Assembly (NCBI GenBank): GCA_035275625.1
Contig: DATEMK010000494.1
Coordinates: 1 to 17,119, forward strand
Origin: DATEMK01 sp035275625
GTDB lineage: Bacteria > Bacteroidota > Bacteroidia > AKYH767-A > OLB10
Reading direction: 5' to 3'
DNA length: 17,119 bases
Shown in pieces: positions 1-7,782 of the stretch. A model generated the notes under the pieces. It did no database searches and was not told where the DNA came from. It saw only the letters and a program-made list of their open reading frames with translations. Numbering within the stretch: the first letter of the stretch is position 1; each line of letters opens with the position of its first letter. The position numbers and the translations under genes are program-made.

Positions 1-476
1 GTCTCCGGAGTTCCCTGCATATGCATTAATATATAAGGCACTTTAAGTTCTCCCGCAGTTGAAAACATTTTTTTATCAATGGTTCCGCCTGAAATGTCAT
101 TAATTATTGCAGCTCCTGTTTCAACAGCCTTTCGTGCAACAATGGAGCGGCAGGTATCAACTGAAAAAATCGCATCCGGAAATTTTTTCACAAGATTTTC
201 CAATGCAGGTATCAGCCTGCGCAGCTCGGATTTTTCGCTTACTTCCTTGGCCCCCGGCCGCGTGGAAACTGCACCAACATCAATAATATCTGCGCCCTCG
301 CTGAGCATTTTTTTCGCCTGCCTTATTATTTGTTTTTCTTCGGTAAATTTGCCGCCATCAAAAAAAGAGTCGGGCGATATATTTAATATTCCCATTACTT
401 TGGGACTGGAAAGATCAAGCAATCTTCCCTTGCAGTTCACTGTATATTCATTGCCGAAGTATTTATCTTGCAACAT
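1..476 (-). CDS. folP: Dihydropteroate synthase, N-terminal 158 residues (partial)
   Basis: This enzyme condenses p-aminobenzoate with dihydropterin pyrophosphate to make dihydropteroate in folate synthesis, in the cytosol. The minus-strand reading frame runs off the left edge. Visible family motifs, in order, are MGILNISPDSFFDGG (residues 28-42, pterin/phosphate loop), DVGAVSTRPGA (66-76), SVDT (105-108), NDISGG (126-131) and MHMQGTPE (151-158). These are the conserved strand ends of the TIM barrel, so the identification is firm. Roughly the last 110-120 residues are missing at the edge. The start is taken as the first ATG, at 476, which leaves a normal N-terminal lead of about 27 residues before the first motif. 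It diverges from the DUF1599 gene across a 69-bp gap filled with short repeats, and no clear promoter is visible there. Confidence 0.96.
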   Translation of the reverse strand, partial: MLQDKYFGNEYTVNCKGRLLDLSSPKVMGILNISPDSFFDGGKFTEEKQIIRQAKKMLSEGADIIDVGAVSTRPGAKEVSEKSELRRLIPALENLVKKFPDAIFSVDTCRSIVARKAVETGAAIINDISGGTIDKKMFSTAGELKVPYILMHMQGTPE

Positions 477-478
477 CA

Positions 479-508
479 ACGAATACGAATCTATACGAAT
501 TAACGAAT
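479..508. repeat. Four near-tandem copies of ACGAAT
   Basis: ACGAAT occurs at 479-484, 485-490, 495-500 and 503-508, immediately upstream of the folP start codon. Spacing is irregular. It belongs with the other short-unit repeats that sit in gene gaps of this window. Function unknown. Confidence 0.6.
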
Positions 509-513
509 CTCAA

Positions 514-534
514 AACTTTGAACATTGAACATTG
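514..534. repeat. Heptamer tandem repeat, three copies of AACNTTG
   Basis: There are three contiguous 7-base units (514-520, 521-527, 528-534). The last two are identical (AACATTG) and a partial fourth unit follows. It lies 11 bases before the chosen start of the DUF1599 gene. An upstream in-frame ATG at 525 falls inside this repeat and is therefore not favoured as the start. Confidence 0.75.
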
Positions 535-545
535 AACTAACCGCC

Positions 546-1082
546 ATGCCGCAAACTTCTCAACAGTACGATAAAGCAGTTGCTTTTTGCAAAGATATAT
601 TTGTTATGAAGATGAAAGATTATGGCAGCGCATGGCGTATTCTTCGCATCAGTTCCATTACCGACCAGATTTTTATCAAAGCGCAGCGTATTCGCAGCAT
701 TGAAGAAAAAGGAACACAGAAAGTGGAAGACGGAATTTATTCGGAATTTGCAGGCATCATTAATTATGCTGTGATTGCCAACATTCAGATCGAACTCGGT
801 GTTGCATTAAAACCAGACTTGAACTCAGAGGAAGCAGCCCGGTATTTTGATAAGCACATTAAACATTCAAAAAGCTTAATGGAAAATAAAAATCATGATT
901 ATGGTGAAGCATGGCGCAAGATGAGAGTGAGTTCGATGACTGACCTGATCCTTGTCAAATTATTGCGCGTCAAGCAAATTGAAGACAATAAAGGCGAAAC
1001 AATAATTTCAGAGGGCATTGATGCAAATTATTATGATATTATTAACTACGCTGTTTTCGCCATGATAAAATTAGAAAACTGA
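546..1082 (+). CDS. DUF1599 protein with two tandem copies of the domain
   Basis: A 178-residue cytosolic protein made of two copies of the same about 72-residue unit (about 12-83 and 105-176). Both contain a DYG-AW motif (D25-Y26-G27 and D118-Y119-G120), then R-SS-TD, a K-R-IE stretch, and a closing D/F-IINYAV segment. This is DUF1599, also named nucleotide modification associated domain 1; a biochemical role is not established as far as I know. The ATG at 546 is preferred over the ATG at 525 because the extra seven residues come from an intergenic repeat. Only 20 bases separate it from the next gene, so the two are probably cotranscribed. The neighbourhood of folP, DUF1599 and a BT_3928-like gene is, from memory, recurrent in Bacteroidota. 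The function cannot be stated. Confidence 0.88.
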   Translation: MPQTSQQYDKAVAFCKDIFVMKMKDYGSAWRILRISSITDQIFIKAQRIRSIEEKGTQKVEDGIYSEFAGIINYAVIANIQIELGVALKPDLNSEEAARYFDKHIKHSKSLMENKNHDYGEAWRKMRVSSMTDLILVKLLRVKQIEDNKGETIISEGIDANYYDIINYAVFAMIKLEN

Positions 1083-1102
1083 TTGTTGAATACTGAAATT
1101 AT

Positions 1103-2434
1103 ATGAAATACATTGTTAACATCATCCGCATTTTAGTTGGCGCACTATTTATTTTTTCAGGTTTCGTAAAAGCCATTGACCCGCTCGGTACCAGCTACAA
1201 AATGCATGAATATTTTGAAGCATTTGCTCCCTTAGGGTTAAATGCTTTTTGGGAATGGATGAATTCAGTTTCTACTCCGTTTGCAGTATTTATGATTGTG
1301 ATCGAAATGGCAGCAGGCTTAGCTTTGTTAACCGGGTGGAGACCAAAATTCACTGTATGGATTTTATTTTTAATGACTTTATTTTTCACACTGCTTACCG
1401 GGTTTACATATTTATCAGGATTTTGCCCGAGTACTCCTTTTGCGTTGCATGCTGTTGCATTGATTGTTTTATTGATGGTGAGCGCTGCGAAATTTAATTC
1501 ACCGAAAGGAAAAAGAATTTTCTGGATTACTGTCATCCTTACACTTTCTTTTCTTGCAATGCTTAAAACCCCGGGATACTTCCATTGTGAATTCACAGAA
1601 ACAAAAATGAAAGTAACCGATTGCGGATGCTTTGGCGATTTCATTAAATTAAAACCATGGGAAACTTTTTATAAAGACATTGTGCTTGATATTTTGATCT
1701 TTATACTTGTTATAGGAGTGCGGCACATTAAGCCATTAGTGAAGCCGGGTGTTAACAATCTTATCGTTGGTGGCGGAACTCTTGCATCGCTGCTGTTTTG
1801 CTTTTCCAATTATATATGGGGTTTGCCTGTTGTTGATTTTCGTCCTTATAAACCGGGAAATAACATCCGTGAGTTGCGGCAGATGCTAAAACCTGAAGTG
1901 CGAAAAATGGTTTTCATTTATAAGAATAAAAAAACCAATGAAACAAAAAACTTTACCACAGAAGAATTAGAAAACCTGGATGATGATTGGGATTTCGTGG
2001 ACCGGATGGACACTATAGTTGATCCCGGTATTCCTGCAAAAATCAACAACCTTTACATCAGTGATGAAGACGGAAATGATATTACAGACACGTTACTCGC
2101 TGATGCAAATTATTCTTTTATGGTTGTTATTTATAAAATGTCTGCGACCGACAAAGATGCAATCACAGAAAAATTAAATCCGCTTGCAGAACAATGCGAG
2201 AAAGCAGGAATTAAATTTTATGCGGTGTGCGGTGGTGATATTAAGGTGGATGATTTCAGGCATGAGCTCAATACACTCTATCCCTTTTATACTGCTGATG
2301 AAACTGCTCTGAAAACAATTATCCGTGCCAATCCCGGCCTGGTTCTCTTAAAAGACGGAGTGGTGATTGATATGTGGCATCATAAACACTTACCAACCTT
2401 TGAAGAAGTGAATCAGAAGTATTTTAAAAAATAA
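1103..2434 (+). CDS. BT_3928-family membrane protein: DoxX/MauE-like domain plus thioredoxin-like domain
   Basis: A 443-residue inner-membrane protein. The N-terminal half has hydrophobic segments near residues 5-25, 55-75, 85-105, 110-130, 137-155, 190-207 and 213-235 and resembles the DoxX/MauE fold. An FSGFVKAIDPLG motif lies at the first helix, and a DCGCFGD motif with C174 and C176 follows the fifth. The C-terminal soluble half (about 320-443) looks thioredoxin-like (a VVIYKMS strand, then a late PGLVLLKDGVVID strand) but has no CxxC at the expected active site. MauE-type proteins with CGCFG are linked to disulfide handling, so a redox role is possible but is inference. It begins 20 bases after the DUF1599 gene, probably in one transcript. 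Its stop codon abuts the stop of the convergent T9SS gene with no gap. Confidence 0.85.
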   Translation: MKYIVNIIRILVGALFIFSGFVKAIDPLGTSYKMHEYFEAFAPLGLNAFWEWMNSVSTPFAVFMIVIEMAAGLALLTGWRPKFTVWILFLMTLFFTLLTGFTYLSGFCPSTPFALHAVALIVLLMVSAAKFNSPKGKRIFWITVILTLSFLAMLKTPGYFHCEFTETKMKVTDCGCFGDFIKLKPWETFYKDIVLDILIFILVIGVRHIKPLVKPGVNNLIVGGGTLASLLFCFSNYIWGLPVVDFRPYKPGNNIRELRQMLKPEVRKMVFIYKNKKTNETKNFTTEELENLDDDWDFVDRMDTIVDPGIPAKINNLYISDEDGNDITDTLLADANYSFMVVIYKMSATDKDAITEKLNPLAEQCEKAGIKFYAVCGGDIKVDDFRHELNTLYPFYTADETALKTIIRANPGLVLLKDGVVIDMWHHKHLPTFEEVNQKYFKK

Positions 2435-5038
2435 TCAATGAAGTATAATTATTTTTTTCTTTAATTTATTTCCATTCTCTTCGATTGAAATAAAATACAT
2501 TCCATTTGAGATATTTTTCACATTCAGAAGCATGCGGTTTTCTGAAACATGCCGGTTCAAAATTTCTTTCCCCATTAAATCATTCAATATAATATTTCCA
2601 AGAGGAGAATTATTTTTAGCAGCAATTGACAACACATCATGTGCCGGATTGGGGTAAATTATAAATGATTCATTTTCGGGAAGAGGTGCTGAAATGCCGA
2701 CAGGATTATCAATGACATTATAAGTTGTATTTGTCATCACCGCAGGATTAAAATCAAAATAGATTCCCGCATTGTTATTTATAACCGTTCCATTTATTAA
2801 TCCCTGAACCGGGCGAATGGAGTAAGAAATGTATCCGTGGCTTGCCGGTTCATTTGCATTGCTGTCAGGCAGATTAATATTGTTAAACGTAAACTTAATA
2901 ACATGGCTGTTTAAAAATATGGTTGACATGGAATGACTCGAAGCAATTAGTTGCATGGTACTGATATCAAGAGAAGGATCAAGCGTGTCTAAAACAAAAA
3001 TATTATACGCAACATCATTTCCTGTATTCTGGAAATTGATATGATATGTTAAATTATCGGTTGACTGAATGGGTCCTGATGGGGTAACATTCTTGTCATT
3101 CGGGTCAGCTGAATTGGTTACCACTCTGCATATTGACGCTATGTTGTTTGACGGAACACTGTCAGAAAAGATGGGTTCTGCAATTGCAGACAAACATACA
3201 GTTTCGCCAATCTGGAGGCCGGGCTTAGCAAACAAAACAACATCCGCATTAAAGTTACCTGAATTATAACTGAGCAAACCGCTGTTCCAGATCAATGTAT
3301 CTCCACTTATTGAAGACGGAACAGGAACAGCGCTTACATAATTAAAACTATTGGTATCAACAGGAAAGCGAAGTTCCCCCATCACAGGCAATAATAAATT
3401 ATTGCGCATGGTAAGATTAACAGTGCTGTTGAAATTGGGGCGCACGTTCCAGGTAAATACGGTTGGCTGCAAATCGTAACCGGGTGTGGCGTCCACTGCA
3501 AAATCATTTCCGGTTGAAGGTAAGACAGAAATATTAGGATATATTCCGCTTGCAGGGCAAGTCGGTGTATATAAGTTATTAGCAGGTGTTAAAATAATAT
3601 CGTAAGTCAAACCAATCGGAACATTGAAATTATAATCTCCGTTTATATCTGTAAAATCCCATAGAAACGTACCGCCACCCGTCTGCAATTCAACAGGAAT
3701 GCTGTACAGTTTTGTATCTCCGGCATCAAACATACAATTTGCATTTGAATCAAAATAAACAGTTCCGGAAATCACTTCGCACGAGTCAGATAAAATAACC
3801 TGGTTGTACATGGTAATTGTATCGCTGAGGCCTCCGCCTAACGCAGTAGCGACATACTGTATGGAGAACTGGCCGGGGAACGTATAACTGTGAGTAACCT
3901 GCAATGTGATCGAACCATTGCCGGGTAGTATATAAGTATCGTCAGTTCCGTCTCCCCAGGCGGCATGAATTAAAATAGTATCGCCAAAATTTAAACCGAA
4001 AGTAGTTCCATAAATAAAATCATTGTACTGGTATGGAATATCACATGGAGAATAAGATGAAGTATCAGGGTAATTCGTAATATCAATAAATGGTATTACC
4101 CCGGTTCTTTGCACACACAAAGTATCGTTTGTATTATTCGGATCACCGGCAAGGGAAGTATATGCGCAAATGCTATAGCTGCCTGTGGGGACAGTTATAT
4201 TTGGAAATACCACTGTATCAATAGCACCGGGAAGAAGCGTGCCATTCCAGGTTTGCGTAACAGGCGCTCCTCCGTCAAGCGAATATGAAACATCAAATGA
4301 TGAAAGATTATTGCTTCCATAGTTTTTAATTTCAAAACTTACAGGTGAAGAATAACCTGCAGCTGAAGAAGAATAAGGTCTTATTATATTATAAATGCCG
4401 GCATCATCTGGTTGGGGAACATGAATGGAAAAATCATCTATTGAGACACCAGTTGATATAACGCTCGCATCTGAACAAAAGACAAACCGGAACTGTACAT
4501 CATTTGGACCCAATCCATTCAATGCATTTAATTTGTTTTCAGCATACGCCCACCCGGCTGCAGTTGGATTTTGGAGGTAGGCTGAACTGCCTGCCCATGC
4601 AGGTTGTCCACTGCAATTAATTGCGGACATGTTGTACCAGTTAAAAGAAGTTGCCCCGTTACTAAGAAGTGTCCATCCCGTATTGTTCTTGTTATATTCA
4701 AGACGGGTACCATCCCAGTTTTGCTCGGTATCAAAACTCAGCCAAAATGATAAAGTTGCATCTATAGTGGTACTGAAATCAAAAACCGGTGAGTACAGAA
4801 TCGCCTCTGAATTAGTTGAGTCGGAATCAAAACTCCATGCATTAACCCCTGAAAACGCAACAGTGGTAGTTCCAAAATTTGGCAGACCCAGTTGCCACAA
4901 ATTTGTTGTTGTTGTATCTGCAGCCCACCCCGAAGCACCGCTTTCGAAATTATTAAAATAGGGAGGAGTAATTACCTGGGCATTCAATGCAGATAAAATC
5001 ATTACAAAAAATGGGAATAAAAAAAATTGTTTTTTCAT
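2435..5038 (-). CDS. Large secreted multidomain protein with T9SS type A sorting domain
   Basis: An 867-residue secreted, probably cell-surface protein. A signal peptide occupies about residues 1-20 (KKQ followed by a hydrophobic core ending ALNAQ). A jelly-roll/MAM-like module follows (FESGASGW onward), then a CARDB-like beta domain (about 200-300), a PKD-like segment, and an SdrD B-like module beginning near SGTVYFDSNANCMFDAGD. Next is a DUF11/DUF7619-like module (SADPNDKNVTP, then LTYHINFQNTGND). The C-terminal sorting domain has IIYPNPAHD, a GMYFISIEENG strand and a KKKIIILH end, the type A signal removed during export by the type IX system. An in-frame ATG 24 bases upstream is rejected because the internal MKKQ start gives a clean signal peptide. 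Ligand and role (adhesin, matrix or other) are unknown. It is downstream of pgpH by 33 bp but has its own candidate promoter. Confidence 0.9.
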   Translation of the reverse strand: MKKQFFLFPFFVMILSALNAQVITPPYFNNFESGASGWAADTTTTNLWQLGLPNFGTTTVAFSGVNAWSFDSDSTNSEAILYSPVFDFSTTIDATLSFWLSFDTEQNWDGTRLEYNKNNTGWTLLSNGATSFNWYNMSAINCSGQPAWAGSSAYLQNPTAAGWAYAENKLNALNGLGPNDVQFRFVFCSDASVISTGVSIDDFSIHVPQPDDAGIYNIIRPYSSSAAGYSSPVSFEIKNYGSNNLSSFDVSYSLDGGAPVTQTWNGTLLPGAIDTVVFPNITVPTGSYSICAYTSLAGDPNNTNDTLCVQRTGVIPFIDITNYPDTSSYSPCDIPYQYNDFIYGTTFGLNFGDTILIHAAWGDGTDDTYILPGNGSITLQVTHSYTFPGQFSIQYVATALGGGLSDTITMYNQVILSDSCEVISGTVYFDSNANCMFDAGDTKLYSIPVELQTGGGTFLWDFTDINGDYNFNVPIGLTYDIILTPANNLYTPTCPASGIYPNISVLPSTGNDFAVDATPGYDLQPTVFTWNVRPNFNSTVNLTMRNNLLLPVMGELRFPVDTNSFNYVSAVPVPSSISGDTLIWNSGLLSYNSGNFNADVVLFAKPGLQIGETVCLSAIAEPIFSDSVPSNNIASICRVVTNSADPNDKNVTPSGPIQSTDNLTYHINFQNTGNDVAYNIFVLDTLDPSLDISTMQLIASSHSMSTIFLNSHVIKFTFNNINLPDSNANEPASHGYISYSIRPVQGLINGTVINNNAGIYFDFNPAVMTNTTYNVIDNPVGISAPLPENESFIIYPNPAHDVLSIAAKNNSPLGNIILNDLMGKEILNRHVSENRMLLNVKNISNGMYFISIEENGNKLKKKIIILH

Positions 5039-5059
5039 GGGGTTTAAATTTTGTAAAAA

Positions 5060-5067
5060 CAAATATA
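5060..5067 (-). promoter_or_regulatory. Candidate Bacteroidota -7 promoter element (TATATTTG) for the T9SS gene
   Basis: On the minus strand TATATTTG matches TAnnTTTG exactly and lies 21 bases before the ATG at 5038. No good -33 TTTG is visible upstream, where the sequence is the end of pgpH. The motif is short, so a chance match is possible in AT-rich DNA. Confidence 0.45.
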
Positions 5068-5071
5068 CACT

Positions 5072-7147
5072 TTAATGCGGATACTCCACCCTCACATGAT
5101 AAATACTCATCAGCATCTTTTTAAAAATCTTTTTGATGGATGAAATGTCTTTAAAAGTAATATCGCAATTGATGAACTGCTGCTGGTGAATCTGGCTTTC
5201 GATAATATCTTCAACTAATTTATTAATGGTTTCAGCTTCGTGCTTCTGAAGGCTTCGCGAAGCGGCTTCTACAGAGTCAGCCATCATGAGGACGGCAGTT
5301 TCGATGGAGAAGGGCAGCGGACCGGGGTAACGGAAATCATCTTCATCCACAATTTTTTCAGGATAATTTTTAAGATAAGATTGATAAAAGTATTGCACCA
5401 TAGTGGTGCCGTGATGCGTGCGTATGAAATCAATGATTAAATCAGGCAGATTGTTTTTACGGGCTTTTTCAATTCCTCTTATTACATGACTGATAATAAT
5501 GTCAGCGCTTTCTTCGAAAGAAAGATCGTCATGAGGATTGACATCGGTGCTTTGATTTTCGATAAAGTATAATGGCATATCCATTTTGCCGATGTCGTGA
5601 TACAATGCACCTACGCGAACCAGCAGTGTGTTGCCGCCCACTTTGTAAACAGCAGCTTCGGCAAGGTTAGCCACCTGCATGGAGTGCTGAAAGGTGCCGG
5701 GAGCTTTCAGGGATAATTCGCGGAGAAGCGTGGAGTTCATGTCGGAAAGTTCCATCAATGACACATCAGACGTGAGCCCGAATAATTTTTCGAACATGTA
5801 AATGAGCGGGTAGGCAAAGAGCGTCAGCAAAACGTTTCCGAACAACCAGCCGATGTTTATGTAATTGATTTCGGCAAAGCTTCCCTCCTGCACGATGGAG
5901 AGCGCGAGGTAACAGATCAGGTAAGAAATAAAGATCATACTGACGGAAATAAAAAGCTGGGCGCGCTTTCTTAAATGAGCAAAAATGAAAATGGTGATCA
6001 TGCCGGCAATGGTTTGCATGAAAACAAATTCAAAGCCATTGGGCGCCACAGAGCCAAGTATAAGAATAGTGAGCACGTGCGTGAATAATGCAAGGCGCGT
6101 GTCGAAAAACACCCTTATTACGATAGGAAGCAGGCAGCAGGGAACCAGGTAAAGACTGATAAAATTGAGCCTGAGCGCCTGCGTGTAGATGAGCGTGATC
6201 AGTATGATGAGCACGCAGATGAGAGTGATTTTTTTATTGTCGCTAAAAACATCTTTTCTTAAAGTGGCCAGAAAAATCATGAGCACGCTGATGGCAATGC
6301 AAACTATGGCAAGCTGGCCAAGGAACACAGAAAGGTCGGATTCAGTTCCCTGCTTGTTTTCCTCAACGGACTGCCGCAAAGATTGAAGTACATTGAACTT
6401 GTCATCGGAAATTACTTCGCCTCTTGAAATGATGATGTCGCCTTTGCTTACCATTCCACGGGTAAGGGATACGTTATCCGTCAGTTGCTTACGGAATGCT
6501 TCGGTCGCAGAAATATCATAAAAAAGATCAGGGCGCAATGCACCGGTTAATTGTTTTTTTAATTTTTCTTTGTCACCGGGTGAAAATTGCTTTAAAAGTT
6601 CATCAACAAAAGCCGCGGCAGAAGACATTGTAAAAACATCTTTACCATAGGCGGTTTCGGCAACTTTACCTTTAACGAGCCTGAGCTTTGTATTTTCATT
6701 GACATTGATCTTGGGTTCTGATTCAATTATTCCTTTCGCATAAATTATGTTTAAAATTTTCTCACCTGTTTGTTTAAATTGTTCCGAAAGGGCTATGTCT
6801 GAAATTTTTATTTGAGATGAATCCAGGACAGTGACGTCAGAAGAAAGAGAACTCCGGAATTTTTCAAGCGTTTTCGAATGAATTGACGTATCCGTATTAA
6901 AAAATAATGGTGCTGTTTTTACTATATCTTTTTTTTCAGCTTCAACCGTATCCTTTTCTTTATTGATTGCGAAATCAAAAGGTGCGGATAAATCTTTATC
7001 CAGCCATGCCGTCCCTTTGTGAAATTCAAACTTGTAACGGACACGATGAGGAAGAAGGTTGATGATGATAAAAACAGTCAGGGAAATAATAATCAGCCTT
7101 AAAATAGTTTCGTGCTGGTTGCTGATGTAGATTAAAAGTTTTCTCAT
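5072..7147 (-). CDS. pgpH: 7TM-7TMR-HD family phosphohydrolase, PgpH/YqfF type (probable c-di-AMP phosphodiesterase)
   Basis: A 691-residue membrane protein. It has an N-terminal membrane anchor (about 10-35), an extracytoplasmic 7TMR-HDED-like region (about 50-275) including a GDIIISRGE motif, a block of about seven transmembrane helices, and a cytosolic HD domain. Metal ligands are visible: H517-D518 in YHDIGKMD, H578-H579 in RTHHGTT, and D624 in MADSVEA. Listeria PgpH, of the same architecture, hydrolyses cyclic di-AMP; the same activity here is inferred from the family. The start is placed at 7147 (MRKLL). An in-frame ATG at 7213 would add 22 residues encoded by a heptamer repeat and is rejected. 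It lies downstream of rnpB on the same strand, separated by that hairpin repeat, and upstream of the T9SS gene. Confidence 0.93.
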   Translation of the reverse strand: MRKLLIYISNQHETILRLIIISLTVFIIINLLPHRVRYKFEFHKGTAWLDKDLSAPFDFAINKEKDTVEAEKKDIVKTAPLFFNTDTSIHSKTLEKFRSSLSSDVTVLDSSQIKISDIALSEQFKQTGEKILNIIYAKGIIESEPKINVNENTKLRLVKGKVAETAYGKDVFTMSSAAAFVDELLKQFSPGDKEKLKKQLTGALRPDLFYDISATEAFRKQLTDNVSLTRGMVSKGDIIISRGEVISDDKFNVLQSLRQSVEENKQGTESDLSVFLGQLAIVCIAISVLMIFLATLRKDVFSDNKKITLICVLIILITLIYTQALRLNFISLYLVPCCLLPIVIRVFFDTRLALFTHVLTILILGSVAPNGFEFVFMQTIAGMITIFIFAHLRKRAQLFISVSMIFISYLICYLALSIVQEGSFAEINYINIGWLFGNVLLTLFAYPLIYMFEKLFGLTSDVSLMELSDMNSTLLRELSLKAPGTFQHSMQVANLAEAAVYKVGGNTLLVRVGALYHDIGKMDMPLYFIENQSTDVNPHDDLSFEESADIIISHVIRGIEKARKNNLPDLIIDFIRTHHGTTMVQYFYQSYLKNYPEKIVDEDDFRYPGPLPFSIETAVLMMADSVEAASRSLQKHEAETINKLVEDIIESQIHQQQFINCDITFKDISSIKKIFKKMLMSIYHVRVEYPH

Positions 7148-7153
7148 AGGAAA

Positions 7154-7229
7154 GTTCGAAGTTTGAGGTTTGAAGTTTGACGTTAAGGTTAAATTTTGAA
7201 CTTCAAACCTCAAACTTCAAACCTCAAAC
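7154..7229. repeat. Inverted pair of heptamer arrays forming a 20-bp perfect hairpin
   Basis: Four heptamers of consensus GTTTGAN run from 7154 to 7181, and four of the reverse-complement type NTCAAAC run from 7202 to 7229. Segment 7161-7180 is the exact reverse complement of 7210-7229, leaving a 29-base loop. The structure fills most of the 89-bp gap between the rnpB 3' end and the pgpH start codon. It could act as a transcript hairpin. There is no long T-run after it on the minus strand, so a simple intrinsic terminator is not well supported. Confidence 0.85.
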
Positions 7230-7236
7230 AAAAAGA

Positions 7237-7619
7237 TAAAAGCAAATCTGTAAGCCGGGTTCTGTCGAGTTCTATCATTTATCTGCGATTGCAATTGCCT
7301 GCAACCTGTAGCAGCCTACCCATCCCGAGATGCTGTTTGCACAGCGATGGAAACGAGCCGTTTCACAATCGGAACTTATTTGGCTTTTCAACCCGCAAGG
7401 TTTACCCTTTATGATTGTTGCCAACCACAACCGTGAGCTCTTACCTCACGTTTTCACCCTTTCCCTGATTTGCACCAAGGTGGTATAGTTTTCTGCGGCA
7501 CTTTCTGTTTCCCCGGAATTTCTTCCGGGGAACCCCGCTGTTAGCGGGTGCGGTGCTCTGCGTTGCCCGGACTTTCCTCCCCCTGATTTCTCAAAGAGCG
7601 ATAGAACAATTTGCTTTTA
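7237..7619 (-). ncRNA. rnpB: RNase P RNA, bacterial type A-like
   Basis: This is the catalytic RNA that trims the 5' leader of precursor tRNAs. On the minus strand the 5' part has GAGGAAAGTCCGGGC (7566-7580) and the 3' part has ACAGAACCCGGCTTAC (7250-7265). These are the universally conserved halves that form P4. Between them lie other conserved blocks, such as GGGTGAAA and GAGGTAAGAGCTCAC. The ends are set by helix P1: 7237-7247 and 7609-7619 are perfect reverse complements (11 bp). The length of about 383 nt fits bacterial RNase P RNA. A hairpin with CCCCGGAA/TTCCGGGG arms is visible near 7511-7532. A TAnnTTTG promoter box sits seven bases upstream of the inferred 5' end. Confidence 0.96.
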
Positions 7620-7625
7620 TCGCGG

Positions 7626-7633
7626 CAAAGTTA
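7626..7633 (-). promoter_or_regulatory. Candidate -7 promoter element (TAACTTTG) of rnpB
   Basis: On the minus strand TAACTTTG matches TAnnTTTG. The P1-defined RNA 5' end at 7619 is seven bases beyond its last base, the distance expected for this element. The upstream region is AT-rich with no clear -33 TTTG. Confidence 0.65.
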
Positions 7634-7678
7634 CTTAATATTAAAAAGCATTTTTTATTTTCACGGTTTGAAAAAACA

Positions 7679-7758
7679 GGACGCTGATGACGCTGATTTT
7701 GCGGATTCTCACGGATTAAATCCGCCTTTATCTGCTAAATCCACATCATCAGTGTTCC
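7679..7758. repeat. 80-bp imperfect palindromic intergenic repeat
   Basis: The left arm (7679-7717) and right arm (7719-7758) align as inverted copies, with about 28 of 39 positions matching and one bulge, centred on CGGATT-A-AATCCG. The left arm opens with a tandem 9-mer, GACGCTGAT, at 7680-7688 and 7689-7697. It occupies the gap between the rnpB promoter and the GNAT gene. From memory, palindromes with CGCTGAT and CGGATTAAATCCGC cores recur between genes in Bacteroidota and other environmental genomes; that cannot be verified here. Confidence 0.75.
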
Positions 7759-7782
7759 AAAAAACAATAAAATAAATTTGAA

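Noticed and set aside
79..528. Plus-strand open frame of 149 codons opposite folP
   Set aside because: The complementary strand carries unmistakable dihydropteroate synthase motifs in order. The plus-strand translation has no recognisable pattern.
1195..1644. Minus-strand open frame of 149 codons inside the BT_3928-like gene
   Set aside because: It lies wholly within a well-supported membrane protein gene and has no family features.
7148..7213. N-terminal extension of the PgpH homologue by 22 residues
   Set aside because: The extension is encoded by the hairpin-forming heptamer arrays. The inner ATG gives a normal N-terminus leading into the first membrane segment.
7154..7229. CRISPR-like repeat cluster
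   Set aside because: Units are only 7 bases and contiguous without spacers, and no cas genes are present, so this is a short tandem array rather than a CRISPR.
7196..7414. Plus-strand open frame of 72 codons starting in the heptamer repeat
   Set aside because: It overlaps RNase P RNA, whose conserved P4 halves and P1 helix are clear, and its first codons are repeat sequence.
7773..7780. TAAATTTG as promoter of the GNAT gene
   Set aside because: It ends two bases before the ATG, so the transcript would start at or after the start codon. It is more likely a chance match in AT-rich DNA.
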